A stretch of 8,251 nucleotides of DNA from Methanomassiliicoccales archaeon (GCA_024464195.1 JANHAK010000044.1:1-8251), one strand, 5' to 3'. Positions 1-5,505 are shown, numbered from the stretch's first letter. Notes: a model not told the origin generated them from the letters alone. Numbers and translations: made by a program.

Positions 1-554
1 ATTTCCTCGGCGTTCTCGATTTTTCCGAAATAGCAATCATAAATGTAGTGGCCATTGTCCGTTATGAACGGTGTATTATTCCCCCTGAGTTTTGCAGTGC
101 AACCTAGTTTTTCCAATCTCTCTCTTGTCATCTTGTGTCCGAATGGCACAACTTCAACGGGTAACGGCGATCGTGTCCCGAGGGTGTTAACGAGTTTTGA
201 ATCGTCGACGATGATGATCTCCTCTCTCGACGCATATGCAACGATCTTTTCCCTGAGCAATGCGCCTCCCAAACCTTTGATAAGTCTCATCTCAGGATCA
301 ACCTCGTCAGCGCCATCAATTGTAAGGTCAATTCCCTCAACCTCGTCGATTGATCTAATTAGAATACCGAATTCTCTTGCGAGCCGTTCGGTATCGAGCG
401 AGGTGGGAACGCCAACGATTTCCAAGCCTCCCTTGCACAATTCACCAATTTTTCGTATAGCATAATAGGCAGTCGTTCCTGTCCCGAGGCCCACAATCAT
501 TCCATTCCTTATCTTTTCGACCGCTTTCTCTGCGGCAATTTCCTTCTTATTCAT
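1..554 (-). CDS. rpiA: Ribose-5-phosphate isomerase A, C-terminus cut by window edge
   Basis: Interconverts ribose 5-phosphate and ribulose 5-phosphate in the cytoplasm, supplying ribose for nucleotides and cofactors. Reading leftward from ATG at 554, 184 residues are visible; the family is usually about 225-235, so some 45 C-terminal residues lie outside the window. Seen in the sequence: the N-terminal phosphate-binding loop GLGTGTT (residues 22-28), the TIDGADEVD segment with the acidic residues expected in the active site (Asp80, Asp83), and KGLGGALLREK (93-103) carrying the catalytic Lys93 and Glu102, followed by VDDSK (117-121). The start is backed by a GGGAG ribosome-binding site at 563-567. 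The ATG lies inside the end of the upstream creatininase-family gene (8-base overlap), so the two are translationally coupled. No frameshift is seen. The family call is secure. Confidence 0.95.
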   Translation of the reverse strand, partial: MNKKEIAAEKAVEKIRNGMIVGLGTGTTAYYAIRKIGELCKGGLEIVGVPTSLDTERLAREFGILIRSIDEVEGIDLTIDGADEVDPEMRLIKGLGGALLREKIVAYASREEIIIVDDSKLVNTLGTRSPLPVEVVPFGHKMTRERLEKLGCTAKLRGNNTPFITDNGHYIYDCYFGKIENAEE

Positions 555-1278
555 GACGCTCGCTCCCGAAATTCTCACGAATCAATTGTTCAATTCTCTC
601 GATGATGCGCTCGTTAATCCGCTCGCCAATCTCCCGAGTTGCTTTAGTTGGGTCACCGACTATACCATCTGGATAGCAAGTTTCTGGATCCTTCACAATC
701 CTGAATTTTTTATCAATAAATTTTCCCTTCCGTCGATTGCTCTTAACAAGATGTGGAGCAATTGCCAGGATCCGCGCTGTTTCAATGAACCCGCCGTGAC
801 CATCGGTTGTATCAAATTCAATCTCATCCGCAATTTCCTTTGCAATTTCATAATCGGTCAAAAGCATCAATTTCAAACCGAAGTGTTCGACCGCATCTTG
901 GCACGCAAGCTTCAACGCAGCCATATGGATCGCGCCCGCATGTCCACTTAAAATCACAATTTTCCGTGCGCCGTTTTTTGCTAGGGAAGTAAGAATTTCA
1001 TAAACCATATTTTTTAGTGTTTCGAAGCCGATCGAAATCGTTCCAGGCATGTTCTTTGTCGAACTGTGGCAACCGTATCTAATCGGGGGAGCGACAAGCC
1101 CGCCGATTTTCTCTGCCAGCTGCGTTGCAATGGTTTCAGGCTGAAGCGAATCGGTCGAAAGAGGAAGATGGTCGCCGTGCGCTTCAGTTGCACCGATGGG
1201 AATGAATATAACGGGATCAAGTTGGATAATTCTTTTGAAGTCATGACTTGTCAGATCGTCGAGACGCAAGAGTCTCAC
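547..1278 (-). CDS. Creatininase-family metal-dependent amidohydrolase
   Basis: Creatininase-fold cytoplasmic hydrolase that opens amide bonds with one or two divalent metals. Counting from GTG at 1278 (243 aa), the hallmark ATEAHGDHLPLSTD gives ligand candidates Glu32, His34 and Asp43, spaced as in the family. His113 lies in LSGHAGAIH (usual family form NGHGGN) and His161/Glu166 in DGHGGFIETA; a GDPTKAT motif is near the C-terminus. Archaeal relatives include ArfB, the formamide hydrolase of riboflavin/F420 precursor synthesis; that role is possible but not shown here. Start choice: GTG at 1278 overlaps the TGA of the zinc-ribbon gene as GTGA and gives the usual family N-terminus. The frame is also open to TTG at 1326 (preceded by GAGGAG) and ATG at 1311, which would overlap the neighbour by 52 or 37 bases. 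The 3' end overlaps rpiA by 8 bases. Substrate is unknown. Confidence 0.88.
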   Translation of the reverse strand: MRLLRLDDLTSHDFKRIIQLDPVIFIPIGATEAHGDHLPLSTDSLQPETIATQLAEKIGGLVAPPIRYGCHSSTKNMPGTISIGFETLKNMVYEILTSLAKNGARKIVILSGHAGAIHMAALKLACQDAVEHFGLKLMLLTDYEIAKEIADEIEFDTTDGHGGFIETARILAIAPHLVKSNRRKGKFIDKKFRIVKDPETCYPDGIVGDPTKATREIGERINERIIERIEQLIRENFGSERHE

Positions 1279-1445
1279 CTTCTTTTTGACGTTATTTCGA
1301 TTAATGGACATCCACAGACTGGACAAATTCTCCTCGATAGGGAGTCAAGGTTGAACATTTCTTTCAGCTTCTTGTCAATTTCATCGATCTTTTCTTTTTT
1401 TATGCTTTTCTCACAACGAGGACAATAATACATCGACTCAGACAT
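1275..1445 (-). CDS. Small zinc-ribbon protein
   Basis: A protein of about 56 residues, not assignable to a named family. It begins near MSESMYYCPRC, has a lysine/glutamate-rich, probably helical middle, and ends with ICPVCGCPLIE and a basic tail. The two CxxC pairs, about 30 residues apart, form a likely four-cysteine zinc knuckle, with one extra Cys two residues after the last. Such mini-proteins often bind nucleic acid or act as adaptors, but no partner is evident. The frame is also open to ATG at 1454 and TTG at 1457; no clear ribosome-binding site precedes any of these starts, consistent with a short-leader mRNA from the TATA-like box near 1491. It is the first gene of the operon with the creatininase-family enzyme and rpiA. 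The cysteine pattern and the GTGA junction with the next gene support it being real. Confidence 0.7.
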   Translation of the reverse strand: MSESMYYCPRCEKSIKKEKIDEIDKKLKEMFNLDSLSRRICPVCGCPLIEITSKRR

Positions 1446-1487
1446 TCTTATCATCAATAATTAAGATTCTCGATTTCGCGATATTTG

Positions 1488-1494
1488 AAATATA
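1488..1494 (-). promoter_or_regulatory. TATA-box candidate for the zinc-ribbon/creatininase/rpiA operon
   Basis: On the minus strand this reads TATATTT, preceded by CTC. Its centre (about 1491) is 27 bases before position 1464, which would give a leader of about 7-19 bases depending on the start used. Inferred from sequence and spacing only. Confidence 0.4.
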
Positions 1495-1531
1495 GAGTCG
1501 ATTTCTTTAAAACTCGTATCTCGTGAAAATC

Positions 1532-1539
1532 TTAAAATT
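1532..1539 (+). promoter_or_regulatory. TATA box for the Dph6 gene, leaderless transcript
   Basis: TTAAAATT preceded by a purine-rich, BRE-like GAAAA. Its centre lies 26-27 bases before the GTG start at 1562, the normal archaeal TATA-to-start-site distance, and there is no ribosome-binding site before the GTG. Transcription therefore probably begins at or next to the start codon. With the minus-strand box near 1491 it makes 1458-1561 a divergent promoter region. Confidence 0.55.
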
Positions 1540-1561
1540 CTTCCAATTCCGATAATACACT

Positions 1562-2230
1562 GTGAATTTAGCATCGCTATTCTCAGGCGGAAAAGACTCA
1601 ACTTTTGCGATGTACCTAATGGAGCAGCAAGGGCATACGGTCGATTATCTTGTCAGCATCATTCCATCGAACCCAGATTCCTGGCTTTTTCACACTCCAA
1701 ACCTTCACCTTCTACCACTTCAGGCCAGGGCGATGGAAAAATATCTCGTATCGATTGAAAGTGATGGAACGGAAAAAGGCGATCTCTTTGCACTGAAAGA
1801 AATCCTTTCTGATCTCGACGTCGATGGCGTTGTCACTGGTGCGATAGCCTCGGACTATCAATGGGGTAGGATTAACGGCGTCTGCGAGGATCTAGGCATT
1901 CGTGTCTTTTCCCCTCTATGGCGCAAAAACGAATTGATGGTGTTGAGAGAAGAGATTGATGCGGGAATTCGATCGATTATTGTGAGCGTTTCTGCAGAGG
2001 GTCTTGATTCTTCGTATCTTGGAAGAGAGATTAATAGTGATCTCGCAAATTTGTTTTTTGCACTCTGGAATCGCTACGGGGTCAATGTAAGTGGTGAGGG
2101 AGGTGAATACGAAACCTTCGTAATTGACTCACCACTTCACCGAGTCCCGATCAAATTGTTTGATGTTACCGCTGAAATTTCCCGTGATCGGAGTCGATTG
2201 ATCATCAGAAAAGCTATTTTGGAGAAGTAA
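1562..2230 (+). CDS. dph6: Diphthine--ammonia ligase (Dph6, PP-loop ATP pyrophosphatase family)
   Basis: Dph6 performs the last step of diphthamide synthesis on elongation factor 2, using ATP and ammonia to turn diphthine into diphthamide. The 222-residue protein has the PP-loop SGGKDST at residues 8-14, an HTPN segment at 44-47, the family stretch TGAIASDYQWGRIN followed by FSPLWR (92-121), and the diagnostic C-terminal GEGGEYET at 178-185. Length matches single-domain archaeal members; the longer eukaryotic forms carry extra domains. GTG at 1562 is chosen because it places the PP-loop seven residues in, as is normal for the family, and because a TATA box sits about 27 bases upstream with no ribosome-binding site, pointing to a leaderless mRNA. 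The methyltransferase gene follows after four bases and is probably co-transcribed. The family is secure; the exact role rests on homology. Confidence 0.9.
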   Translation: MNLASLFSGGKDSTFAMYLMEQQGHTVDYLVSIIPSNPDSWLFHTPNLHLLPLQARAMEKYLVSIESDGTEKGDLFALKEILSDLDVDGVVTGAIASDYQWGRINGVCEDLGIRVFSPLWRKNELMVLREEIDAGIRSIIVSVSAEGLDSSYLGREINSDLANLFFALWNRYGVNVSGEGGEYETFVIDSPLHRVPIKLFDVTAEISRDRSRLIIRKAILEK

Positions 2231-2234
2231 TGAA

Positions 2235-2795
2235 ATGCCACCGCATCGTTTTAATCGTAGTGATAAAGCGAGCCTTATTGGTGATCGGCGAAGGAAAATG
2301 CAACCTGCTGAAGAAATCGTTGAGCGAGCGGAGATCCAGAATCACGAGATTTGTCTTGACATCGGAAGCGGAATCGGTTATATTGCGATTCCAGCAGCAG
2401 TTCGCTCAGTGTGTGTCATTGCGCTCGACGTAGAACGGGAAATGCTCAAGTCTTTAATGAAAAGGGCACCCAAGGATTTAGGAGATAGAATCTTTCCTGT
2501 GATCGCGGAATTACCGCACCTCCCTCTAAATTCTGAAACGATCGACCACGTCTTGGCGATAAACGTGATCCATGAAATCGATGAAAAAGAGCGCCTTTCA
2601 TTCGAAATTTCAAGGGTACTAAGGAAGGGTGGACGTCTTAGCATTGTGGATTTTCAGAAAAAGCCTACTTCATTCGGACCACCTCTTCACGAACGATTGT
2701 CTGTGGAGGAGATGATCGTACTTTTCCGCAATTTATCCTTACTCAGGTTATACAATTTCGATGAGTTCTATCAACTCGAATTTCTCAAGAAATAA
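2235..2795 (+). CDS. Class I SAM-dependent methyltransferase, substrate unknown
   Basis: A compact 186-residue Rossmann-fold methyltransferase. Near the N-terminus is an HRFN segment (4-7) that resembles the HxF start of UbiE/ArsM-like small methyltransferases. Then come motif I LDIGSGIG (41-48) for S-adenosylmethionine, the acidic end of strand 2 at ALDVE (Asp65), a motif II/III-like stretch LPLNSETIDHVLAINVIHEI, and VLRKGGRLSIVDF (128-140). GPPLHERLS near residue 149 matches the C-terminal part of the same subfamily. The start at 2235 is needed to keep HRFN. A GGAG at 2221-2224 precedes it, but that site is better spaced for an out-of-frame ATG at 2230. It lies four bases after dph6; it is not the Dph5-type (class III) diphthine synthase, so a diphthamide role is only guilt by association. 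It ends directly against the convergent peroxiredoxin-like gene. Confidence 0.87.
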   Translation: MPPHRFNRSDKASLIGDRRRKMQPAEEIVERAEIQNHEICLDIGSGIGYIAIPAAVRSVCVIALDVEREMLKSLMKRAPKDLGDRIFPVIAELPHLPLNSETIDHVLAINVIHEIDEKERLSFEISRVLRKGGRLSIVDFQKKPTSFGPPLHERLSVEEMIVLFRNLSLLRLYNFDEFYQLEFLKK

Positions 2796-3335
2796 TCATT
2801 TTCCGTGAGCTTTTTCCACTTCGGCACGAATTTCCTCGTAATTTGGTTCGTAGGAGGGATCATCTGCGATCCAGACATATCTAATAATACCTTTTGAGTC
2901 GAGGATAAAGACAGCTCGATTCGAATACCCTTTGAGATACCCCTCTTGACCGTAGAGGACCCCATATCTTTTTGAAACCCTTCCATCAAAATCACTTAAT
3001 AGCGGGAATGGAAGCTTCATATGTTCAGCCCAGGCCCGATGAGAAAAGATGCTATTTGTGCTGATCGCGAGAATTTTTGCGTTCCATCTCTTAAGATCCG
3101 CATACATTTCCTTAAACGCGCGAATGACCACATTGCACATCATCCCCCAATCTGAGACATAGAAAACAATAACAACGGGACCGGAACCAAGAACGCTTTT
3201 TAGATTGATTTTCTCCTCAAGAGTTGAAGGCAGCTCGAAATCAGGTGCCTCCATTCCGACTTCTAATGGACCATTAGCCATGATTGGTTCCGCTCTATCA
3301 TTTTCCCTATTCAAATCGATTTCGTTTCTTATCAT
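2796..3335 (-). CDS. Peroxiredoxin-like (AhpC/TSA) protein with atypical active site
   Basis: Thioredoxin-fold protein of the AhpC/TSA/BCP group, which normally reduces peroxides through a reactive cysteine. From ATG at 3335 it has 179 residues: GMEAPDFELP (27-36), the VIVFY strand leading to the active-site loop, SHRAWAEHMKLPFPLLSD near residue 100-115, and NRAVFILDSKGIIRYVW (139-155), whose Arg140 matches the conserved peroxiredoxin arginine. The single cysteine, Cys67, sits at the peroxidatic position, but the usual PxxxT/SxxC motif reads V-SDW-G-MM-C, with Pro and Thr/Ser both lost. There is no resolving cysteine, so if active it would be 1-Cys. The start is uncertain: ATG at 3281 (MANGPLEVG) gives the normal family N-terminus, whereas the first 18 residues from 3335 look non-conserved. 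It is divergent from the flavodiiron gene, which suggests oxidative-stress defence. Confidence 0.85.
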   Translation of the reverse strand: MIRNEIDLNRENDRAEPIMANGPLEVGMEAPDFELPSTLEEKINLKSVLGSGPVVIVFYVSDWGMMCNVVIRAFKEMYADLKRWNAKILAISTNSIFSHRAWAEHMKLPFPLLSDFDGRVSKRYGVLYGQEGYLKGYSNRAVFILDSKGIIRYVWIADDPSYEPNYEEIRAEVEKAHGK

Positions 3336-3370
3336 GTTTTAACAGACAAATAAATAAAGAAATTTGGCGA

Positions 3371-3384
3371 TCGATTAATATCGA
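3371..3384. promoter_or_regulatory. Inverted repeat, possible operator between the peroxiredoxin-like and flavodiiron genes
   Basis: Reads TCGAT-TAAT-ATCGA, with two perfect 5-base arms around a 4-base centre. It lies in the 124-base region shared by two divergent redox genes, about 10 bases upstream of the likely flavodiiron TATA box. Its position suits a regulator binding site; its regulator, if any, is unknown, and short AT-rich repeats can arise by chance. Confidence 0.25.
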
Positions 3385-3393
3385 CGTTGATTG

Positions 3394-3404
3394 CATATAA
3401 TTTT
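3394..3404 (+). promoter_or_regulatory. TATA box for the flavodiiron gene
   Basis: CATATAATTTT, centred near 3398. This predicts transcription starting near 3425 and a leader of about 35 bases that carries the strong ribosome-binding site before 3460. The same AT-rich block could also serve the minus-strand peroxiredoxin-like gene. Confidence 0.45.
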
Positions 3405-3446
3405 CATGCCGATGACAAATGATCGAAAATAATCGGCTCAAACATT

Positions 3447-3453
3447 GGAGGAG
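3447..3453 (+). promoter_or_regulatory. Ribosome-binding site fixing the flavodiiron start
   Basis: GGAGGAG lies six bases before ATG at 3460. The frame is open back to a TTG at 3445, but that codon overlaps this site, so 3460 is the real start. Confidence 0.75.
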
Positions 3454-3459
3454 ATTAAA

Positions 3460-4641
3460 ATGAAACTCGATGTGAGAGAGATTTCTGAAGGGGTCTATTG
3501 GGTTGGGGTTAAAGACTGGTGGCGACGTCTTTTTGATGCTCTTATTCCACTGCCCTATGGTACTTCATATAACGCATATCTTATCAAAGGAGAAAGGAAC
3601 AACGCACTCATCGATACAGTTAATCCAGGTTTTGAGGATCATCTGGCAGCGAAAATTCAGAGCGTAGTAGACTTCGATTCGATCGCTTATGTCGTAATGA
3701 ACCATGCCGAGCCCGACCATGCTGGCGGAATTCCTTACGTCATGCGATACGCAAAGAAAGCAAAGCTCGTCGCAACAGAGAAAGGCGCGAAGGCTGCACA
3801 GGTTTATTATGGTGTTCCAGCGGAAAGAATCATGATCGTCAAAGAAGGCGATACAATTGATCTCGGTGGGAAAACGCTGAGATTTATTGACGCACCGTGG
3901 CTTCACTGGCCTGAAACCATGTTCACCTACTTGGTCGAAAATAAAGTGCTATTTCCCTGCGATTTTCTTGGAATGCACACGGCTTTTGGTTTCTGGGATG
4001 ATGAGGTTGATCAACTACCATCGCTCGCGAAAAGATACTTTGGCGAAATCATGATGCCGTTCAGGAAAATGGGTCAAAAAGCGATCGAAAAAATCGAAAA
4101 GCTCGAAATCAGTCTAATCGCTCCGAGTCACGGGCCTGTGCATAGGCATCCTCAAACCATGATCGAGTACTACAAGAAGTGGACAACTGGTCAGACAGAA
4201 AAGAAAGCGCTCGTTGTTTATGCGTCAATGTGGAATTCAACCGCTGCAATGATAGACACAATGGTGGAAGTTCTTCAAGCGCATGGTATCGATGTGAGAC
4301 TCTACAACATCGCGAATTCTGATATCGGAAACATCGCTGAGGATCTCGTCGATTCACGTGCTATTGTGCTTGGGGCTCCGACGGTGCTCGGCGGATTGCA
4401 TCCAATTGCTCTCTATGTTGCGGCGCTTGCGAAAGCGCTGAAGCCACCAGCGAAATACGCAGCTGTTCTCAGCTCCTATGGATGGGGTGGAGGAGCGGTG
4501 AAACAGGCAGCTGAAACCCTTGAACCGATGAAAATTGAGATTGTTGGAGCAATTGAGATCAATGGACCTCCGACTGCGACAGACCACGAAGAGATTATAC
4601 ACCTTGCAGAAAACCTTTGTAGAAAGATAATGAGCGATTAA
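3460..4641 (+). CDS. fprA: Flavodiiron protein (FprA type, probable F420H2:O2 oxidoreductase)
   Basis: Cytoplasmic oxygen scavenger. In methanogens FprA uses reduced F420 to reduce O2 to water; relatives reduce NO. The 393-residue protein has the two expected domains. The metallo-beta-lactamase-like N-terminal domain carries the full di-iron ligand set: His82, Glu84, Asp86 and His87 in NHAEPDHAGG, His149 in APWLHWPE, Asp168 in FPCDFLG and His224 in SHGPVH. From about residue 248 a flavodoxin domain starts with ALVVYASMWNSTAAMI (FMN phosphate loop) and continues through LGAPTVLGG and SSYGWGGGAVK. Length is close to known FprA (about 400 aa), and no rubredoxin domain is fused. ATG at 3460 is fixed by a GGAGGAG site. 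Divergence from the peroxiredoxin-like gene suggests joint control in oxygen defence. F420 as donor is inferred from archaeal relatives. Confidence 0.93.
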   Translation: MKLDVREISEGVYWVGVKDWWRRLFDALIPLPYGTSYNAYLIKGERNNALIDTVNPGFEDHLAAKIQSVVDFDSIAYVVMNHAEPDHAGGIPYVMRYAKKAKLVATEKGAKAAQVYYGVPAERIMIVKEGDTIDLGGKTLRFIDAPWLHWPETMFTYLVENKVLFPCDFLGMHTAFGFWDDEVDQLPSLAKRYFGEIMMPFRKMGQKAIEKIEKLEISLIAPSHGPVHRHPQTMIEYYKKWTTGQTEKKALVVYASMWNSTAAMIDTMVEVLQAHGIDVRLYNIANSDIGNIAEDLVDSRAIVLGAPTVLGGLHPIALYVAALAKALKPPAKYAAVLSSYGWGGGAVKQAAETLEPMKIEIVGAIEINGPPTATDHEEIIHLAENLCRKIMSD

Positions 4642-4699
4642 CGACCAATTTTCGGAAGAAAAACATACGTTGATCGAAAACGCAATTCAAAATTCCTTA

Positions 4700-4711
4700 T
4701 TTTTCCTTTTT
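4700..4711 (+). terminator. Oligo-T terminator after the flavodiiron gene
   Basis: Two T5 tracts separated by CC, about 60 bases after the stop codon at 4641, with no hairpin needed. This is the usual archaeal intrinsic termination signal. Confidence 0.55.
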
Positions 4712-4965
4712 CCAATTTCCATGTGAGAAATTATTATCGCTTCTGATTTCGAAATTCATTCCAGCTCGACAAAATTTGAAAGTTAATGGTTGATTGCGAG
4801 ATAAACTTCTCAGAGAAAAAGAATAATCGCAAAGGCTGGTAATTGATTGTTGCACATACAAATCAGTGCTGAATAAACCAAGGAGTTAATGTCCAGTTTG
4901 ATGCGACTAGTCTGAGTTGCAAGCTTCATCATATAGATAAGGCGAATAACGATATACCCCTTTTT

Positions 4966-4979
4966 CAAATAATTATTAG
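4966..4979 (+). promoter_or_regulatory. TATA-box region for mscL
   Basis: CAAATAATTATTAG, centred around 4973 and about 32 bases before ATG at 5005. It predicts a start site near 5000 and a leader of only about 5 bases, or about 23 bases if translation starts at TTG 5023. Confidence 0.4.
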
Positions 4980-4985
4980 TACTAA
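4976..4985. promoter_or_regulatory. Perfect 10-base palindrome in the mscL promoter
   Basis: TTAGTACTAA is its own reverse complement and overlaps the downstream edge of the TATA-like region, where a repressor would block transcription. It may be chance; no second copy was noticed in the window. Confidence 0.2.
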
Positions 4986-5004
4986 ATTCAACAATAAAAC
5001 AAGT

Positions 5005-5385
5005 ATGGAACAGGAGGATAAGTTGCTTGAAGAATTGCGCCGAATCCGAGAAATTCTGGAACCAAAGCCAGCACCACCTCCGCCCAAGGGATTTCGCGCT
5101 GAATTCATCGACTTTCTCTCGAAATATAAGGTCATAGGACTTGCCGTTGCCTTCATTATGGGTGTCTATCTTGGGGCTCTAGTTCAAGCGCTCGTCAAAG
5201 ATCTCTTAATGCCGCTTATTGGCTTGGCAATTCCCGGGCTAGAGAACCTTTCGACCTTCACATTTCAGGTTGGAAGCCAATATTTTGGCATCGGTGATTT
5301 CTTAGTTGCATTGATCACATTCATTATCGTGGCGTTAGTGATTTTCCTTATCGTCAAGATGACTGCGAAATGGAAAATCCAATAA
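5005..5385 (+). CDS. mscL: Large-conductance mechanosensitive channel (MscL family)
   Basis: Membrane safety valve that opens under tension during hypo-osmotic shock. The 126-residue protein starts with a charged, probably coiled helix (residues 5-20) and a proline-rich linker PAPPPP (22-27). It then has FIDFLSKYKV and the first membrane helix (about 43-73), whose GLAVAFIMG aligns with LAVGVIIG of bacterial MscL and leads into the LMPLIG turn. A periplasmic-type loop and the second helix (about 97-118) follow. The protein stops about eight residues after the second helix (KMTAKWKIQ), so the long C-terminal helix bundle of bacterial MscL is missing and the coiled part is at the N-terminus. ATG at 5005 has no ribosome-binding site but lies close to the predicted transcription start. 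TTG at 5023, preceded by GGAGG at 5013-5017, is an alternative. It is monocistronic, with an oligo-T terminator after it. Confidence 0.87.
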   Translation: MEQEDKLLEELRRIREILEPKPAPPPPKGFRAEFIDFLSKYKVIGLAVAFIMGVYLGALVQALVKDLLMPLIGLAIPGLENLSTFTFQVGSQYFGIGDFLVALITFIIVALVIFLIVKMTAKWKIQ

Positions 5386-5388
5386 CCC

Positions 5389-5400
5389 TTTTCTTTTTTT
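5389..5400 (+). terminator. Oligo-T terminator after mscL
   Basis: A T4-C-T7 tract begins four bases after the stop codon, typical of archaeal intrinsic termination. It separates mscL from the oppositely oriented tRNA gene. Confidence 0.65.
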
Positions 5401-5492
5401 GGAAACGAATCAATTGCTCGTTGAGCGATCAAATTAGAGCATTCTGGTACTCGATGATTAGAATTTGATTTTGTTGGCAAATTGACTGACGG

Positions 5493-5497
5493 AAAAA
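5493..5497 (-). terminator. T5 terminator after tRNA-Pro
   Basis: On the minus strand a run of five T residues lies nine bases beyond the mature tRNA 3' end, as usual for archaeal tRNA genes. Confidence 0.45.
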
Positions 5498-5505
5498 TCT
5501 AGTAG

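Larger units (their letters stand above)
4642..5004. other. 363-base intergenic region, no gene found
   Basis: AT-rich spacer between the flavodiiron and mscL genes. It begins with the flavodiiron terminator (4700-4711) and ends with the mscL promoter (about 4966-4990). Between them I see only an 8-codon reading frame (4889-4915) preceded by AAGGAG, too short to call a gene. No tRNA-like fold or strong hairpin was noticed. An unlabelled small RNA or a decayed gene cannot be excluded. Confidence 0.6.

Noticed and set aside
55..465. 136-codon open frame on the plus strand
   Set aside because: It lies wholly inside rpiA on the opposite strand and its serine-rich product has no recognisable domain; the antisense rpiA frame explains the region.
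2230..2433. 67-codon plus-strand frame starting in TAATG after dph6
   Set aside because: It overlaps the methyltransferase gene in another frame and shows no motif; the methyltransferase frame carries the family signatures.
3445..3459. TTG at 3445 as a start for the flavodiiron gene
   Set aside because: The codon overlaps the GGAGGAG ribosome-binding site that serves ATG at 3460.
4889..4915. 8-codon frame preceded by AAGGAG in the flavodiiron-mscL spacer
   Set aside because: Too short and isolated to support a gene call; such a site-plus-ATG pair can occur by chance.
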